Below, piece after piece: positions 1 through 12,743 of a stretch of DNA of 64,000 nt (positions are counted from its first letter, which is position 1; each line of letters starts with the position of its first letter). A program made the position numbers and the translations under genes. The stretch covers positions 62,001 through 126,000 of the forward strand of contig JALIZF010001921.1 of the NCBI GenBank assembly GCA_029948255.1, written 5' to 3'. Under the pieces are notes generated by a model. It did not search any database. It was not told the origin of the DNA and was given only the letters and a program-made list of their open reading frames with translations. This stretch comes from Telmatactis stephensoni. Lineage: Eukaryota; Cnidaria; Anthozoa; Actiniaria; Isophelliidae.

Positions 1-2410
1 CTTAATAGGATAATATTGAACTGGGAAGAAGGATAGTGTAAATAACGGTAAATTCAATCGATGATATCTGATCGTTTGGTGTGATATAGTTAGAGACCTT
101 GGCTCGATATCTTCTCGCTGACCAATGCAATGGCCTGCTGAAGAGTTTTCTTACGAGATTCTTTCAAAATTATTATATCTTAAAAAAGTCCTGAAACTAT
201 CTCTTCCGTCTGCTTCGAAAGTTTTATAAGTTGAAAAATTTCGTCTCTGGCGTTTATTACTAATTCTTTAAGCGCTTTTAGAACACTAGAAGCGACGGAC
301 CACTGATTCCCAACAAAGGATTCGTGACTCAGGTAGATGAAAATTCGTCAATTCCAAACGACGCTGGTCCGGTTTCCTTTCCTTTTGCCATTATCTTTTT
401 GCCAGTCTAACGTCCTCTTCTTTTGTTTAATAAGTATGTTCATGAATCCTTCTATACGATACCGAAAACATGCGAGTTAAGGTGTATCCGGGTTGCGACT
501 ATATAGACTCCGTGGGAGATTCAGTATGAAAAGCATTGAGAAGCAAGGGCAAGAATCAGCCTGATTCTTAAGAAGCCGTCCTGATGCTATCAAACTAGAT
601 AGCTTAATTCCTGCGAATTATCTGATTCTCTGCAATCATAATAAATCAAACGCAATGGAAATCTGTAACACCATGAAAAGAGGGAGAAAAAAGAAAGGAA
701 TACTTTCATTACCTTAGTCTTTCTTCGTAGCAAGTCAAGAAACGAACGTTCACATACATAGTATGAAATATGTTTGGATTATTGCGTCAAAAATATCGCT
801 GGCTAAACTAGAGCATTTAGAAATTCTGGAGTGTTGAAATCGATTTGCATGCGTTCACATGGGCTGAACTGATCTGAGGTCAAACTAGATGAATACCTTA
901 TTCGTGTTGGTTCAGCGACTGACGCGGATAGAGTCGTATACCGGCCTGAACTCATTCTCGTGTAATCGCACTCTTTAAGCCTCGAAATCAGTCCAAGATA
1001 GTTAACTCGCTAATACAGAGTTTGTCTCATTCTCTATCGCGTAGATTGGGGCGATAATTGTTCTGAATTATTCGTTAAGCATGTAGATGCACCAATGCAA
1101 ATTGCAAAGAAAACGGAAACAAATCAAGTGGATCGAAAAACTGATCAGATTTACTGCTTCTTTGCGGTTTTTTTAATTGACTTTCTTGGACGGGATTTCA
1201 AAGAAGGTGTATAGTGTACAATTTAACAAGTTTGAAAGTAATCATCTGATTGTTGGACACTGAAGTGGCCTTTGAATTTCAAGCATTTTTGGCAAATGAT
1301 GTATGGAAATTTTGTTTTTAAACTGAACGGATAATGTAAAGTTACTCGAACGGCATCATGTTGTTTGCCTCTTCATCTAGCATTCTCTGCCTTTTCATCA
1401 AAATCTACTTCTTCTACTGTTTTGGGAGAAAAGTGGACCTTACTTGATCTCTGTTAGCTTAGGGACTAGGGGGAAGGATTCCATAAAATTTATTATTTAA
1501 AGAAAAGATTTGGCTTTGAAAATGATCTTGCATTTTTATAAGCATTTTCCTCTTTGTGAGCCAACTTTTCGTTGTATTGACCGCTCCTAACAAGAAATAA
1601 TTTCTGGACGGAAAATTGTAACAAAATAAGTGTTCATTTTAGAAAGAGTCTGGCGGCCTGAGATTGAGTATTCTAAAAAATATGTTGTCAAAGCAAAACT
1701 GAAGCCTCTTTTCTTCCAAACTCATTGGGTTTATTTTGTATTGGCAAATAGTTACCAAGGCATCCAAGCTAGGTCCTGAGTACATGAGCACGCGTGCAAA
1801 ACCACTGCGCATGCGCATTTCGAACAGTTTTAATGGCGTTGTAAACATAGAGAAGAAGTGGTGACACTTTTGACACTTGTGTAAGTGCATTTTTTGAGAA
1901 ATTTCCTGAGTATTTAAGATTTATCTTTGTTGAACCTGCCGCATTTTGTCTCAGTGCTTCAAATGTCTTTAGTTTACACTTGCACAGTTTTTCTTACACC
2001 CAGAGAAAAACAGCATGAAATCCAACATTTCCATAGATTCACTGTTGATGAACCACAGGTAGCCCAAGCTAGACATTTGGGAATATTTTAAAAAGATATA
2101 CCTAAAGACCCGGTAATACGAGCAACAAAATCGTGCAACTTGCGGGCAACATTGTTGCATGACGGCGGGGTTCGGCGGCCGGTTTTCGTAAGAATGCTAC
2201 ATTGTAAGCGCATCGCAGAAAAAGAAGCTTCCTGGAATCAAGCTTTGTCCTGAAGGTATACCGACGGAAAACAATTTGTGCTTTACAATTTTTTGTGCTT
2301 ATGCACTAAATGGGGGACACTCAGTACTCTCTAGCTCACACTCACACACACACACACTACCACTACATTCACTGTTTAACTAATTAATGTATAACCATTT
2401 CTAATTTCAG
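1..2410. other. Upstream region without a recognised gene
   Basis: No exon, RNA gene or clear element is visible. The stretch is AT-rich with stops in all frames. Its right end (2395-2410) is a pyrimidine-rich tract ending in TTTCAG, the acceptor of the exon that holds the cofilin start codon, so at least one 5' UTR exon and the promoter probably lie in this stretch. A short CA repeat sits at about 2339-2357. Confidence 0.5.
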
Positions 2411-2413
2411 ACC

Positions 2414-4717
2414 ATGTCAATGTCAGGAATTCAAGTCGTGCAAGAGGTCGTTGATATTTTCCAACTTATAAAGAATAAAAAAGGCCCCAAGTTCATAGCA
2501 TTTCGTTTATCCAACGATAAGAAATCTGTTATTGTTGATCATGATATAAAAGGAGAAATAGTCACAACGACTGACGCAGAAGAAGATAAAAAATACTTTC
2601 GGAAAATGTTGGAGGTGCTGAAGGATGACAAACCACGTTATATCATTTATGACTTTGGTTTCAAGCAAGAGGATGGTAAACTAAATGAGAAACTGGCATT
2701 TGTTTCCTGGTAAGTGATCTATATTTAAATCGAAATCAGTAACCTTCCTCTTAGCACTGTCACCAGCTAAAAATGATGTGCTGTTGGGTATATTGTAGGC
2801 CTATGCCAGGTTCTGGATGGGGGATGGGGTCCGCATGTCGGTTGTCGGTTAAAATTTGAGCAATTTGTCGGTTGGGTTTTTAAGGTAGTTCGGGCTCATG
2901 AATTTTTACGATAAACTTGTCTTCAAAATTCCTACAAAGAAAGAGGCGCATAGGAGGAAATAAAATGTAAAATAAAAATGGGGGGTCACCGAGGTCACTC
3001 TTGAGATATGAAGGGGGAGATGTGGGGTGTTTGGGGATCGGCTTTCTACGGCGAAAAATGGCCTCGCGATATCCGGTCAAATTATAAGAATTTTGGAACA
3101 ACCAAATGTATTTAAAAGCAAACAAAATGATAGTCCTGGGATGCAGAAAAACACTTGGAACTAAGTTGTTGCCTAGCTAACAATTTGCAAAGAAGCGAAA
3201 GATCAACAATAATATGCGAAAAATCGCCTTCCAGAATACCGACGTTTTGGGAGGATCAGACAGAAAAATGATAAATTTACTCAAAATCGAAACGATAGAA
3301 GTATTCATTTTTTCTTTATACGAAAAGTTTATAAAATTGTGAGCATAAATCATTCATAAAATCAGGGGCTCACCGTGTTGTTTAAAGAGTTAGAGAAGAA
3401 CAGAGGGTAACTGGCTCTTCGAAAACGAACACAAAAAATCGGCCATTTTAGCGTTGTTCTCTGCTCCTTTTCGATTCATAATATTTGCTAAATTTTATAG
3501 TTCGAGCTTTTTCTCCTACTTTACACGGTGCACAACATGTTTTGATAAATTTGTTTGCAGAATCTGGTCGATAAAATACTATTTTTCTTCACCAAAAAAC
3601 GATTTTTTTTCTTTTTTCAATCGCTGACTCGCTGGTACCCAGACTTCCCACGGACAAGTGAATGTTCTTTAATAAAAGTGCGCGCGCGAGATGCGCAGTA
3701 GCAAGGGTCTAAGGCGCTTTAAGGCGTTTTAAGGCAACATATTAAAAGAGTTGAATTAACTGAAATTAACCTAAGGCTACTCTAGGCTACATTGAAGATT
3801 TTAAGCCGTTTTACGGCAACTTATGGTCCTGGAATAGGCCTGGTAGTACGTGCTCATATCAGTATATAGTCTTTTTTACCATGGCATGGGTAGCGTGGGT
3901 AGCCACTCGCTTCTCACCGCTGTGGTCCGGGTTCGAGTCCCGGCTTGGACGCTGGATCATATTTGAGTTGAGTTTGTTAATTGATGTAGTTTGTAATTGA
4001 ATGTAGTGGTAGCGAGTGTGAATGAGTCTCGGAGATATTAGCAGTATTTGCAATTGCTACTTTGAAATCCGAGAATTAACAAAAAAAAATTTGATTTTTT
4101 ACCACAGTTAATCAGTTGCTTTGCTTTCTGATTGGTCGAGAACTGTGGTACCAACGATTTGCGTCATCATTTTAATGGACTGTCGAGCCATTTCGACAGT
4201 TCAACTGGGAATTACTTTCCAGTTTGTAGTAAAAAAACAAATTTACATGACTTTCCGTGGAATGGACTCTACCAACATTTTACGTCAACAAATGGTCAAA
4301 ATTAGCTATGGACCCGACTCGACTTCGCCTCGTGGGTCCATAACATTTTTGACCATGTGTGACGTACGTAAAATGTCAGTTGGTAAATGTTTCGCCCCAT
4401 TGTGACTTGAACTACTGACGAATAGACCCACAGTTTGAATCCGGTGGTTGACGCAGCGCAAATCCTACTATAAAACAATACAGTAAATAAAAGTCCATAC
4501 TAGGGAATAGGTTATTGTTTGGTGTTTTTGATGTTATTTCTCAATTGTCCTTTCTAGGTGTAGCGACAATTGTCCCGTCAGTTGGAAAATGATTTTCAGT
4601 GCAACAAAAGACACTGTAGTAAAAAAGTGTGATGGTGTCCACAAGGTCTTTCAGGTCAATGAAAAGGCAGATCTAGATTACGACGTATTGAGAAAGGCCT
4701 TGGAAACTAAAGCCTAA
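2414..4717 (+). CDS. ADF/cofilin family actin-depolymerising protein, gene 1 (2 coding exons)
   Basis: Coding exons are 2414-2709 and 4558-4717 (TAA at 4715-4717), giving 151 residues, normal for single-domain ADF/cofilin. The family binds ADP-actin in the cytoplasm and severs or depolymerises filaments. The start is ATG three bases after a TTTCAG acceptor, so translation begins at the head of a downstream exon and the 5' UTR is split. Seen: MSMSGI N-terminus, the core PRYIIYDFGF (residues 74-83), and the actin-binding long helix around K109-M110 (WKMIFSATKD). The intron (GTAAGT ... TTTCTAG) interrupts the conserved Trp99 codon in phase 2. An AATAAA lies at 5056-5061. A second copy at 16540 has the same structure, so the two are tandem paralogues. 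Confidence 0.93.
3885..4000 (+). repeat. tRNA-derived SINE-like fragment in cofilin-1 intron
   Basis: A pol III B-box-like sequence (GGTCCGGGTTCGAGTCCCGG, about 3923-3942) follows a short serine/threonine-tRNA-like segment, then a unique-looking tail. No intact cloverleaf can be folded by eye, so this is read as a SINE head or tRNA relic and not a working tRNA. Confidence 0.45.
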
Positions 4718-5221
4718 AACGTTTCCTCACATGGGAACGGCTGGATCTCGTCATTCAAAGCTAAGTTTGTAATTGTTATTAGTAGTAAAGGACAACTGCA
4801 GCAGATTTTTTCTTGGACAAACTTTTTCAAAAATTATTCAGTCAAGTACAGCGACTCATTTCTCGAAAGACACGATAGCCAGTCTAATTTACGGGCCCAT
4901 TAAAGGCCCACTTGGATGAAAATCGATGAAAATCGGAAACTGATTATTTCTATTTGAAGATGAATGTAGTTAAAAACTAGCTCCCCTCTTTCCAAAAATC
5001 TGCATTTCAAGCTCATTTTGATATATTTTCATCCAAGTACCCCTTTAACTTACCCAATAAAGCTAGCGGGTGTCAGGTATAACATCTGTGATTTTACGGT
5101 TACTCGCTGGTAGTCCCGTAACGTTTTAAAGTTATTAGCGGGTCTTTCGAAAAACGGGTGGATGATTGCGTAACTGTATGGTACAAAGACCGCTTGGAAT
5201 GAGAAGTGATAGATGAAAATA

Positions 5222-5597
5222 GCCGTTTCTCAAGATACAGTTGAGTGAATCCTGTACTAGCCAAAGCCTCGTCCCCGTTACACTAGCTGGTTGTATATTT
5301 TGTTATCATGTAAATTATTAGCCTGCGTAGCTGGCAGTTTAGGGGAAAGGGGAGGGGGAGGGGAGGGGAGAGGAGGAGGAGAAGAGAAACCTCTCCTCTC
5401 CCTTCTCCTTTCTTTCCCCCTCCCCTCCCCCTTAAACCGCCAGCTACGCAGGCTAGTAAATTATATATTGTTTAATTATCGACTGGCTGCTTTATGTCAG
5501 CAATCGGCATTGTCAGTACACGATAGAATGCACTGAAACTGAGGCTTTGGCTAGTACAGGACTCACTCAACTGTATCTTGGGAACTGGGGAAACGGC
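5222..5597. mobile_element. Nested foldback (inverted-repeat) element
   Basis: The outer arms at 5222-5270 and about 5541-5597 are reverse complements (motif AGATACAGTTGAGTGA against TCACTCAACTGTATCT). Inside, a second hairpin at 5321-5453 has ends GCCTGCGTAGCTGGC and GCCAGCTACGCAGGC around a purine-rich to pyrimidine-rich core. No coding capacity. The inner hairpin looks like a later insertion into the outer one. Confidence 0.75.
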
Positions 5598-5825
5598 TAT
5601 TGGAAATGACGACATTGCGGCAAATGTACCACGCACGCGTGCCTCCCCAGTCCTCCTCAATATTGGCCTCAATGAAAACTTTCGACAGTCAAACAACAAG
5701 CATGTTTGCCTGTAAAACTCTCACGCAATGTTTTTAGGATGTTTTCTTCAGATTTGCCCATATCATACAATATCTTTGAACTTAATTCTGCATGAGCACG
5801 GGAGAAAACGGAAAAGTACACTACT

Positions 5826-5827
<2 letters not shown>

Positions 5828-5893
<66 letters not shown>
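5828..5893. repeat. (GA)n microsatellite
   Basis: About 32 uninterrupted GA dinucleotides. The small reading frame through it is a repeat artefact. Confidence 0.98.
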
Positions 5894-5897
<4 letters not shown>

Positions 5898-6311
5898 ACT
5901 AAGTCCTTAACCTCATTTTTGGCCGGGCCGGGAGGATTGCGTTTGGCTTGAATTTCGCCGGCAAAGTTTTGTTTGTTTGACTGCCGAATTGAGGCGCCAT
6001 TGAGGTCAGCGAGGATGTTGTAAATTTAGACTTTCATACAATATATTCTGTTACATGTGAATATTATGACATATTAGAATGGGAAGACTGTCACACCGTT
6101 TATTGCACGAGTATAGTCCGTTCTGGTAGGGAAAAAATCGTGACAAATAGCGTACAAACACCAAATTTCGTACAGATGATCCTTTTGGTATATGAAACAA
6201 AGTTCAAGAAGGGGTGCCACGAAAGTCAAGTATCAGAAAGAGTTTTTTGAACACGGCAACTTCTTGTCATTTTTGCGTTACGTTATGCAAATTAGCGTTT
6301 GTATTTGTCAC

Positions 6312-6727
6312 GATTTTGTCCTTTTCTGGCCATGATAACAGATCGGACTAGTAGTCAAATTATTTGCTTGATAATATAATCTATAAACTTAGCGCTTTAG
6401 CAAACTAAGATATTTTTAGTTTTATGCAGATTTCTCCTTAATTATTGGTTGTTTTTCCAAGGATGACAAATCATTCGATGATATTATTTGTTTGTTTGCA
6501 AGCGCGGTGAATTATCGATCGACTAGTACATGATTTTGTCCTTTTTTGGTCATAACAGACTAGTAGTCAAATTACTTGCTTGATAATGTAATCTATAAAC
6601 TTAAGCTATAAACGTAGCAAACTAATATCTTTATTGTTATGATTTCTCCTTAATTGGTTATTTGTCCAGCGATGACTAATCGTTCGATTGTTTGCTGGCG
6701 CGATGAATTATCGATCGACTAGTACAT
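6312..6727. repeat. Tandem duplication, about 220 and 196 bp
   Basis: Copy 1 (6312-6531) and copy 2 (6532-6727) both start GATTTTGTCCTTTT and both end TTATCGATCGACTAGTACAT, with moderate divergence between. A third trace of the end (ATCATCGATCG) lies at about 6750. Neither copy codes for protein. Confidence 0.85.
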
Positions 6728-7106
6728 CACCTTGTATTTCTCACGCGATGAATCATCGATCGTTTATATTAACCCGTTACCTTGCGTGAGGAATTTTTGT
6801 GATTGGTCGAAAATACTTTTTTTTCAAAAGAAAAACAAAAGAAAGACAAAAGGTCTATAGCTAGTCTACATCATTGTTATTCTTATTACTTGAATACGAT
6901 TCTAATTGGTTCTTAGTGATGGTCATTTTTACGCGTACTTCCACTGGGCAATTGTCGGTAAGGTCGCGCGTTGTATCAAATTTCGCGCCAAACTTTATCA
7001 CATCCGGTGCGACGCGATTTCCCAATGAGAGTTTCGTGTAAGAATGAACACAATTTCAATTCTTGATACTATTCTTGAATGCGAGTCCTTGGCATTTCAG
7101 TTTTAA

Positions 7107-7982
7107 GGTGGCTCGACCCAGTTTCGCCAGTGCGCGGGTAGTCGAATTGAAGCGGCTATTAATATTAATCGCGTTACAGAATTATGTTGACCAAACTTTT
7201 TACGCACGCCTACTACAAATGGACCGAATTTTATAATGATACTAGTTTGGTTGAAATCGTAGCTTTTTTAACATCGAAATTGTTATACACTGGATTTTAA
7301 ATTTTGCTCATTTCTCAAAATCCAGACCTCGACGAGAAAAACGATTCAGTATGAGACTTTGTAAATCAAATGTTTGTCTATAATGTGAGAGCGTTTAAAG
7401 AAATCCTATTAAGCCGATTTTGAGTAAAAACGGAGCATATTTAACTTTGAAGAAATTCAAAACCGCGGGTGCTTTACTAAATTAATTTTATAACAATGAT
7501 TTTCCAAAGAAAAGTTGCAATATTTTTGGTTCCAAATAATACTAAGGCATGGTTCTTTATTTTGTGAATATGTCATCGTATTTGCTTTTGATCGCCGTTG
7601 AGACGACTGTACGTAAAGCACTAAATTGCCGCGTTTAACTCGGAATAAACTAGTCGATCAATTTTTTTTATTTCTCGATATTGAATATTCAATCCTTTAC
7701 CAGTAAAGTGTTTAAATTACAAAGGCATTGAAGTGTTTTAAGACCATTAAATAATTTTTTTAAAGATTGCCATATGTGCATCGCTATTCTCCGAGTTGTT
7801 GCCGGTGTATAACAATTTCGATATTAAAAAAGCTCCGATTTCAACCAAACTAGTATCATTATAAAATTCGGTCCATTTGTAGTAGGCGTGCGTAAAAGGT
7901 TTGGTCAACTTAATTCTGTAACGCGATTAATAGCCGCTTCAATTCGACTACCCGCGCACTGGCGAAACTGGGTCGAGCCACC
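7107..7982. mobile_element. TTAA-flanked non-autonomous transposon with ~180-bp inverted ends
   Basis: Left end GGTGGCTCGACCCAGTTTCG and right end in reverse complement, each directly bordered by TTAA (7103-7106 and 7983-7986). The arms stay similar for about 180 bp, down to GAAATTGTTATACAC at the left and GTGTATAACAATTTC at the right. No open frame in the 876-bp body. TTAA target duplication suggests mobilisation by a piggyBac-type transposase, but the terminal bases are not the classical ones. Confidence 0.75.
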
Positions 7983-8576
7983 TTAAAATTAGCTTTTGTG
8001 GGATAATAGAACACAATATATACATTAATTGTATATTTTATGTTGATTTAATCCACGAAAAAAGGCTAATTCGATTCTTTAACGCGTGAAATAGATCATT
8101 AGAGTAACACTGACGCATTTGGTGTAGCCTAGTGGTAAATCTCATTTAGTGGTAGTCGCCAGGGGTTGTGAAAACTACCCTATCTCCTTTATTCCAGGTA
8201 TTCTCATTCCAGGATAGTCCCAATCAGAAACGGTTTAATATGTGATTATAACTCATTCGCGGATTGTAGTTCAACGTGAATCGACTACCACAAGTAGCCC
8301 TAGTAAATGTGTGCGGTGGTCCACCCTAAGTAGCCCTAGTAAATGTACAGAGCTTTTGTGTGACCATCAACAAAGCGTAGCGTTGCCATGTACGTTCCCG
8401 ACCAAATTCAAAACCTCTGGGAATAAGAACTTTTGTTCCAAAAAATTCCACATGATAAAAGACAAAGATTCTTATTTTCCAGAGGTTTTGAGGTTTTGGG
8501 TAGAAAATTACATAGCAACACGTCAACCGATTTGTGTTATCTTTTTTTACATGGGATACCTGTGTTAAAGTGCAGT

Positions 8577-8625
8577 GGTAGTGCGTCACATCCGCTTTTA
8601 TTTCCGGATGTGACGCAACTACTGT
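8577..8625. repeat. Short perfect hairpin
   Basis: TGCGTCACATCCG and CGGATGTGACGCA surround a short A/T-rich loop. A weaker, longer inverted repeat (8409-8434 against 8466-8491) lies just upstream, so both may belong to one degraded foldback element. Confidence 0.6.
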
Positions 8626-8639
8626 AGTGAATGTGTATA

Positions 8640-10560
8640 TTCATTTCGTTAGATGTTATAAAATAATACGATGAAATTGAAATTATTCTAGAACAGCCTT
8701 AATCTTTCGCCGATGGACCAAACTAGTATAATATAACATAGTATTATGAGACTGAACTAGACTGAAAATGGGAGTTATTTTGTTGTATACTGTAATATCG
8801 TATTCCCTTTGAATTTACTTGCTTGTATGTTATACGAAAGAACAATAAATAACGCGTTCACCTACGTATGGTCAGGAACACTGGTAAAATATTCAATCTG
8901 CTTGAATGTTTTGTCATTCCCAGGAACTTTTTGCCCAAATATGGTCAGGATCTCTTTTGATATGAAACAGCTTCATACGATTGACACATTCTCAAAATAT
9001 GGGGGAGATAGAAAGGTTCAATTATATTAGGACTGTAAAAAGCAATAAAACCACTTAGTTTAAAAAAAAGCTTCTGTGTACGGATTGACTATACAATTGC
9101 TGTCTTTCCTCTATTTTTTAAATCCATAAGTTCTATTGTTTAATAATCAAAACACCTTTATAAAAAGGGGAGATTTCTGCCACCCCGACAGAGAAACCTT
9201 ATTGTCGATCACGTGTGTGAAGTAAGCCACACCTCAAAGACAAGGCGTCCGATATCTTCATCCTTTCCTTGTCAACTTACGCTTGAGTTGGTGTGTTTCT
9301 CAGTTCTCCATTTGGATTACAACATCGTGTGTTCAACTTTACATTACCGTAAGTACAGCTATGTTCATTGGGTAACATACATTTAGTATTTTGTGTTTGA
9401 TCTTTGTGGTCCTTGTACAAAGCTGGTTGCCTTTGTCGTTGGTGTGTTGAAATTTGCCTGTGAAGATCAGGTTTGAACACGAAGAAGTCCAAAGCGAAAG
9501 TACGCTTCAGTTTTGGGCTTATTACCGCGTGGAATCCTTTTGAAAGCATTAATTGTGTTACATGCAAATTTATACAGTGTGTGATCGGAAATGTATATAT
9601 TTTAAGATTCTTCCCTCGCTCATAAAATCACTAAAAGCTAAAGTTGTCTTCGCTTTTCTTTGGCTGAAAGTTAAGTTATATGAGCTTATAAGTGACTTAT
9701 TAAGTTGACATTCACTTGCTTGTAATAGTTGTTCCTTCGTGATGAATGAAAGGAAGTAAGCCGGCGTGACCAAAGCATAATTATCTTTTTGATAAAAAAG
9801 ATAGGGTCACGCGGTTTACTAATACTGTATTCAAATTAAGACTTGGTGAAATTATAATAATAGAAGGTCTTCACATAAAGATTCTTTTCTCTTGTCGTGA
9901 CCTCTCCAACCACATTTCATTATGCCGAAAGTTTGAGTTAGGATTTAACTTTGTAAATTTATAATATTGCTTAATCGGAAATCATCAAAAATTAACATAA
10001 GCGTGTTGATATGTGATTCTGTATTGCATATCCCGTTCCTGTACAGCCATTTTTGATATTTATAGCAGAAACTCAGAAGGGGTTGAACAATCTCAGAAGA
10101 AGTTGAACAATCCCCTTATGAGCTTCTGATTAAAACACCAGTAGGCATTTTTGTTATTTTCATTGTTTGCAAGTTTAACAAATGGCTAGCAAGTCAGAAA
10201 ATTAAAAATCTCTAAATGGCCCTTGGATATGCACTAAACTAGCAGTTTCTAAAGTGAAGTGCTGTGAGCTTCTGTAATTTCCTCAAACACCATGCATATT
10301 TGCAGCTAAGGGTGAACTTTTCTGTAATTTTTAAAAAAGAAAACAAATCCTTGAGACTCATAATGGTTATATAACCATCAATGATCCTGTACATTTCGAT
10401 AGGTGGTTAATAATCTTAAGGTGGTAGATATTGATAAAATCAATGTATTTTATAGAATTCTCCTTAAAAATATATTATGGGTATACCCAAAGTTATTCTT
10501 CAGACACATACTGCATAAGTTTCTCTATACAAAAATGTAATAAAAGGTGTGAAATATCAC
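8640..10560. other. Intergenic, nothing recognised
   Basis: AT-rich sequence with short open frames that lack splice signals, conserved motifs or plausible composition. No repeat boundary could be drawn by eye. Confidence 0.5.
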
Positions 10561-10565
10561 ACTAA

Positions 10566-10979
10566 GGCCCTGTTCAAATTAGAATGCAAGTTAATGCAAG
10601 TTTTGACTTGCAACTTGCGTCCTCGTTTGAACACCTCTCCACGCAAGCCAATGAAAAATGTTCCAAAATGTTCAAGGAAAGTCAGTTAGCTGAAGGACAG
10701 CAAGAAAATCAGTTTTGTTTTTGTTTGAATTAGTTGTAGGAGAGGAAATATGCAGAAGTTTGGACGAAAAAATATGAAAAACAACTTATGAAGTTTAGTG
10801 TGGTGACTGTTCAAACGAGGAAAAACTTGCATTGACTTGAGAAAAAATTTGAGCACGTTCAAAGTGCTCTCAAGTTGATACAAGTAGACGCAAGTTGATA
10901 CAAGTTGGTGTTCAAACGAAGATGCAAGCTCACGCAAGTCAAAACTTGCATCGACTTGAGTTCCCATTTGAACAGGGCC
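10566..10979. mobile_element. Tourist-like MITE (PIF/Harbinger type)
   Basis: A 414-bp element with ends GGCCCTGTTCAAAT and ATTTGAACAGGGCC, flanked by a TAA duplication at 10563-10565 and 10980-10982. A 3-bp T-A-A target and G-rich GGCCCTGTT ends are typical of PIF/Harbinger-derived MITEs. The inside is rich in TTCAAACGAGG/ACTTGCA subrepeats in both orientations. No transposase. Confidence 0.82.
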
Positions 10980-11189
10980 TAAAGTATCGGGGGAAAAAAC
11001 AGAGGAAAACCATGGCAAAAAATGAATTTCTCTGATTTCACATGCTTCCTTAGAAATGATATTTTACGTTATTTTTGTAGCCATGCAAAAGGCCCAGACA
11101 TCTAAAAAATGTTACAAATGTATTCAAATAGTCCTAAACAATCTAGAAAAGCAATAGATTGTTGGGTCATTTTATCAATATCTACTACC

Positions 11190-11300
11190 TTAAGGGGGCT
11201 GGGACACATTTCGTTACTAAGCAACATGGTTGCTATTTTGGCTGCAAAAGGGAGTGCCAGATCTCATTGACATCTTTGATTTTACGATTTTTTTTTGTAC
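11190..11300. mobile_element. Truncated copy of the 13868-14682 element
   Basis: TTAA at 11190-11193 is followed by GGGGGCTGGGACACATTTCG and about 90 bp closely matching 13868-13970. No matching right end was found, so this copy is truncated or interrupted by the element at 11514. Confidence 0.65.
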
Positions 11301-11513
11301 ATCTGGACAACAATATCACTGACAATGTACAAACTTTTTGGTGACTTTTACATGAAGAACATCATATGACAACTAGAGGTCATTCAATGAATTATCACAA
11401 TTAGATGTTTGGCAATGACAGCTTTTTTGAAAGCAATCAGTATGTAGCAGCAATCTGTTACTTTGCTTTGCACCGACACTTGCTGTTTGCAACAATACTC
11501 TGTAAGCATTTAA

Positions 11514-11951
11514 GAGGGGATTTTTTTCAATGATGAAGCAAAATGGCAAAATGCAACAAAAACTAGACCTTTGTGTGAGTTTTCATCCAAATTTTTGTTC
11601 TGGATTAACACACATAATTTTTCTACCGGTTAAAAACTGATGTACCAAGATTAAATAACTGTTTAAAACAGATTTTTGAATTGTACGAATACTTTTTCTT
11701 GAAGTTGTCAGTTGGGATTAACTGCTTTTTTAAGCTGAATATAAAGAAAACATACAGCAAATAAGCAAATGAAGACCTAAACCTCATTTTCAATCCAAAT
11801 TTTTGCTTTGGATTAACACTTTGATTCAACTTTCATTGGCCAAAACTAATGATTTTCTGACAGAAATGATTTTAGTTTTATTTTTGTACAACAGCTATTT
11901 TTTAACTCAGGGTTTTTGTTGTTCACTGCTTGAACTTAAAAAGATCCCCTC
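11514..11951. mobile_element. TTAA-flanked short inverted-repeat element
   Basis: Ends GAGGGGATTTTTT and AAAAAGATCCCCTC are directly bordered by TTAA (11510-11513 and 11952-11955). Inside, a direct repeat around TGGATTAACAC occurs at about 11602 and 11811. 438 bp, no coding frame. Confidence 0.7.
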
Positions 11952-12048
11952 TTAATACCAAGAGAACATATCTATAGTGAAAGTATGTACTATTTCCTTG
12001 AATGGTTGTCCAATGGATGATTGAAACTCTTTGATTGAAACTCTTTTT

Positions 12049-12446
12049 CCCGGGGGGGGGGGGGGACTCCGATCGTAAATGGACAGGGATGCTCGTCGTA
12101 CCTTTTAGGGGTCAAAATCTGCAATCTGGTACCTTTTAGGGTGTCTCAGACTTAAGTGGACTACTAGAGACATAGCTGGTACCTTTTAGGGACTGTTTTG
12201 GGGTAAATAAACTACCTAAAATAAGCATGAAAGGGACGATTTCGATGATCTGAATTGAATCTTCACCGCACATCGATAGCAAAGTGTTTCATTACTATAA
12301 TTCTTTATTATTGTTTTTGAATTGGTACCTTTTAGGGGTAGAAATCAATTGTTGCCACTCCCACTCAGGTACCTTTTAGGGGTCATTTTCAAAATTTCCG
12401 ACGAGCATCCCCGTCCTCTTACATATGGGAGTCCTCCTCCCCCGGG
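12049..12446. mobile_element. hAT-like MITE with G-run ends and 8-bp target duplication
   Basis: Left end CCCGGGGGG...ACTCC, right end GGAGTCCTCCTCCCCCGGG, followed inward by GATGCTCGTCG and CGACGAGCATC. It is flanked by a perfect 8-bp duplication CTCTTTTT (12041-12048 and 12447-12454), the target length of hAT transposons. Inside are five copies of GTACCTTTTAGGG. I recall similar G-rich repeats as common in cnidarian genomes. Confidence 0.85.
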
Positions 12447-12743
12447 CTCTTTTTGCTCTGTAAGTATTTGCTCTACCTGTTATTGCTTGTCTACTCTTTA
12501 TTTTGCTTTATTTTCTAGTAAATGTTTTCTTTACATTCTTGCAGGATTTTGTTTTCTTTAGAACTCATTTTTTCTCTTCATATGCCTAGTCAGTGTTTCA
12601 GTGTTTTTGGTGCTGTTCACATTTTTGCTGGCATTAAATCTTACTTTCTTTATAGTGGGGCTTAAAGTTTCATCATCTTTTCATATGTCTGTAAAATATT
12701 CTTATTTTACAGTCAAACCACGTCAAGCGTGCCCCCCTAGAGT

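Noticed and set aside
3885..4000. Functional tRNA gene
   Set aside because: B box is good but no acceptor stem or full cloverleaf could be paired.
4121..4405. 94-codon frame in the cofilin-1 intron
   Set aside because: Contains an inverted pair (TTTTACGTCAACAAATGGTCAAAA-type ends) and no conserved motif; likely repeat-derived.
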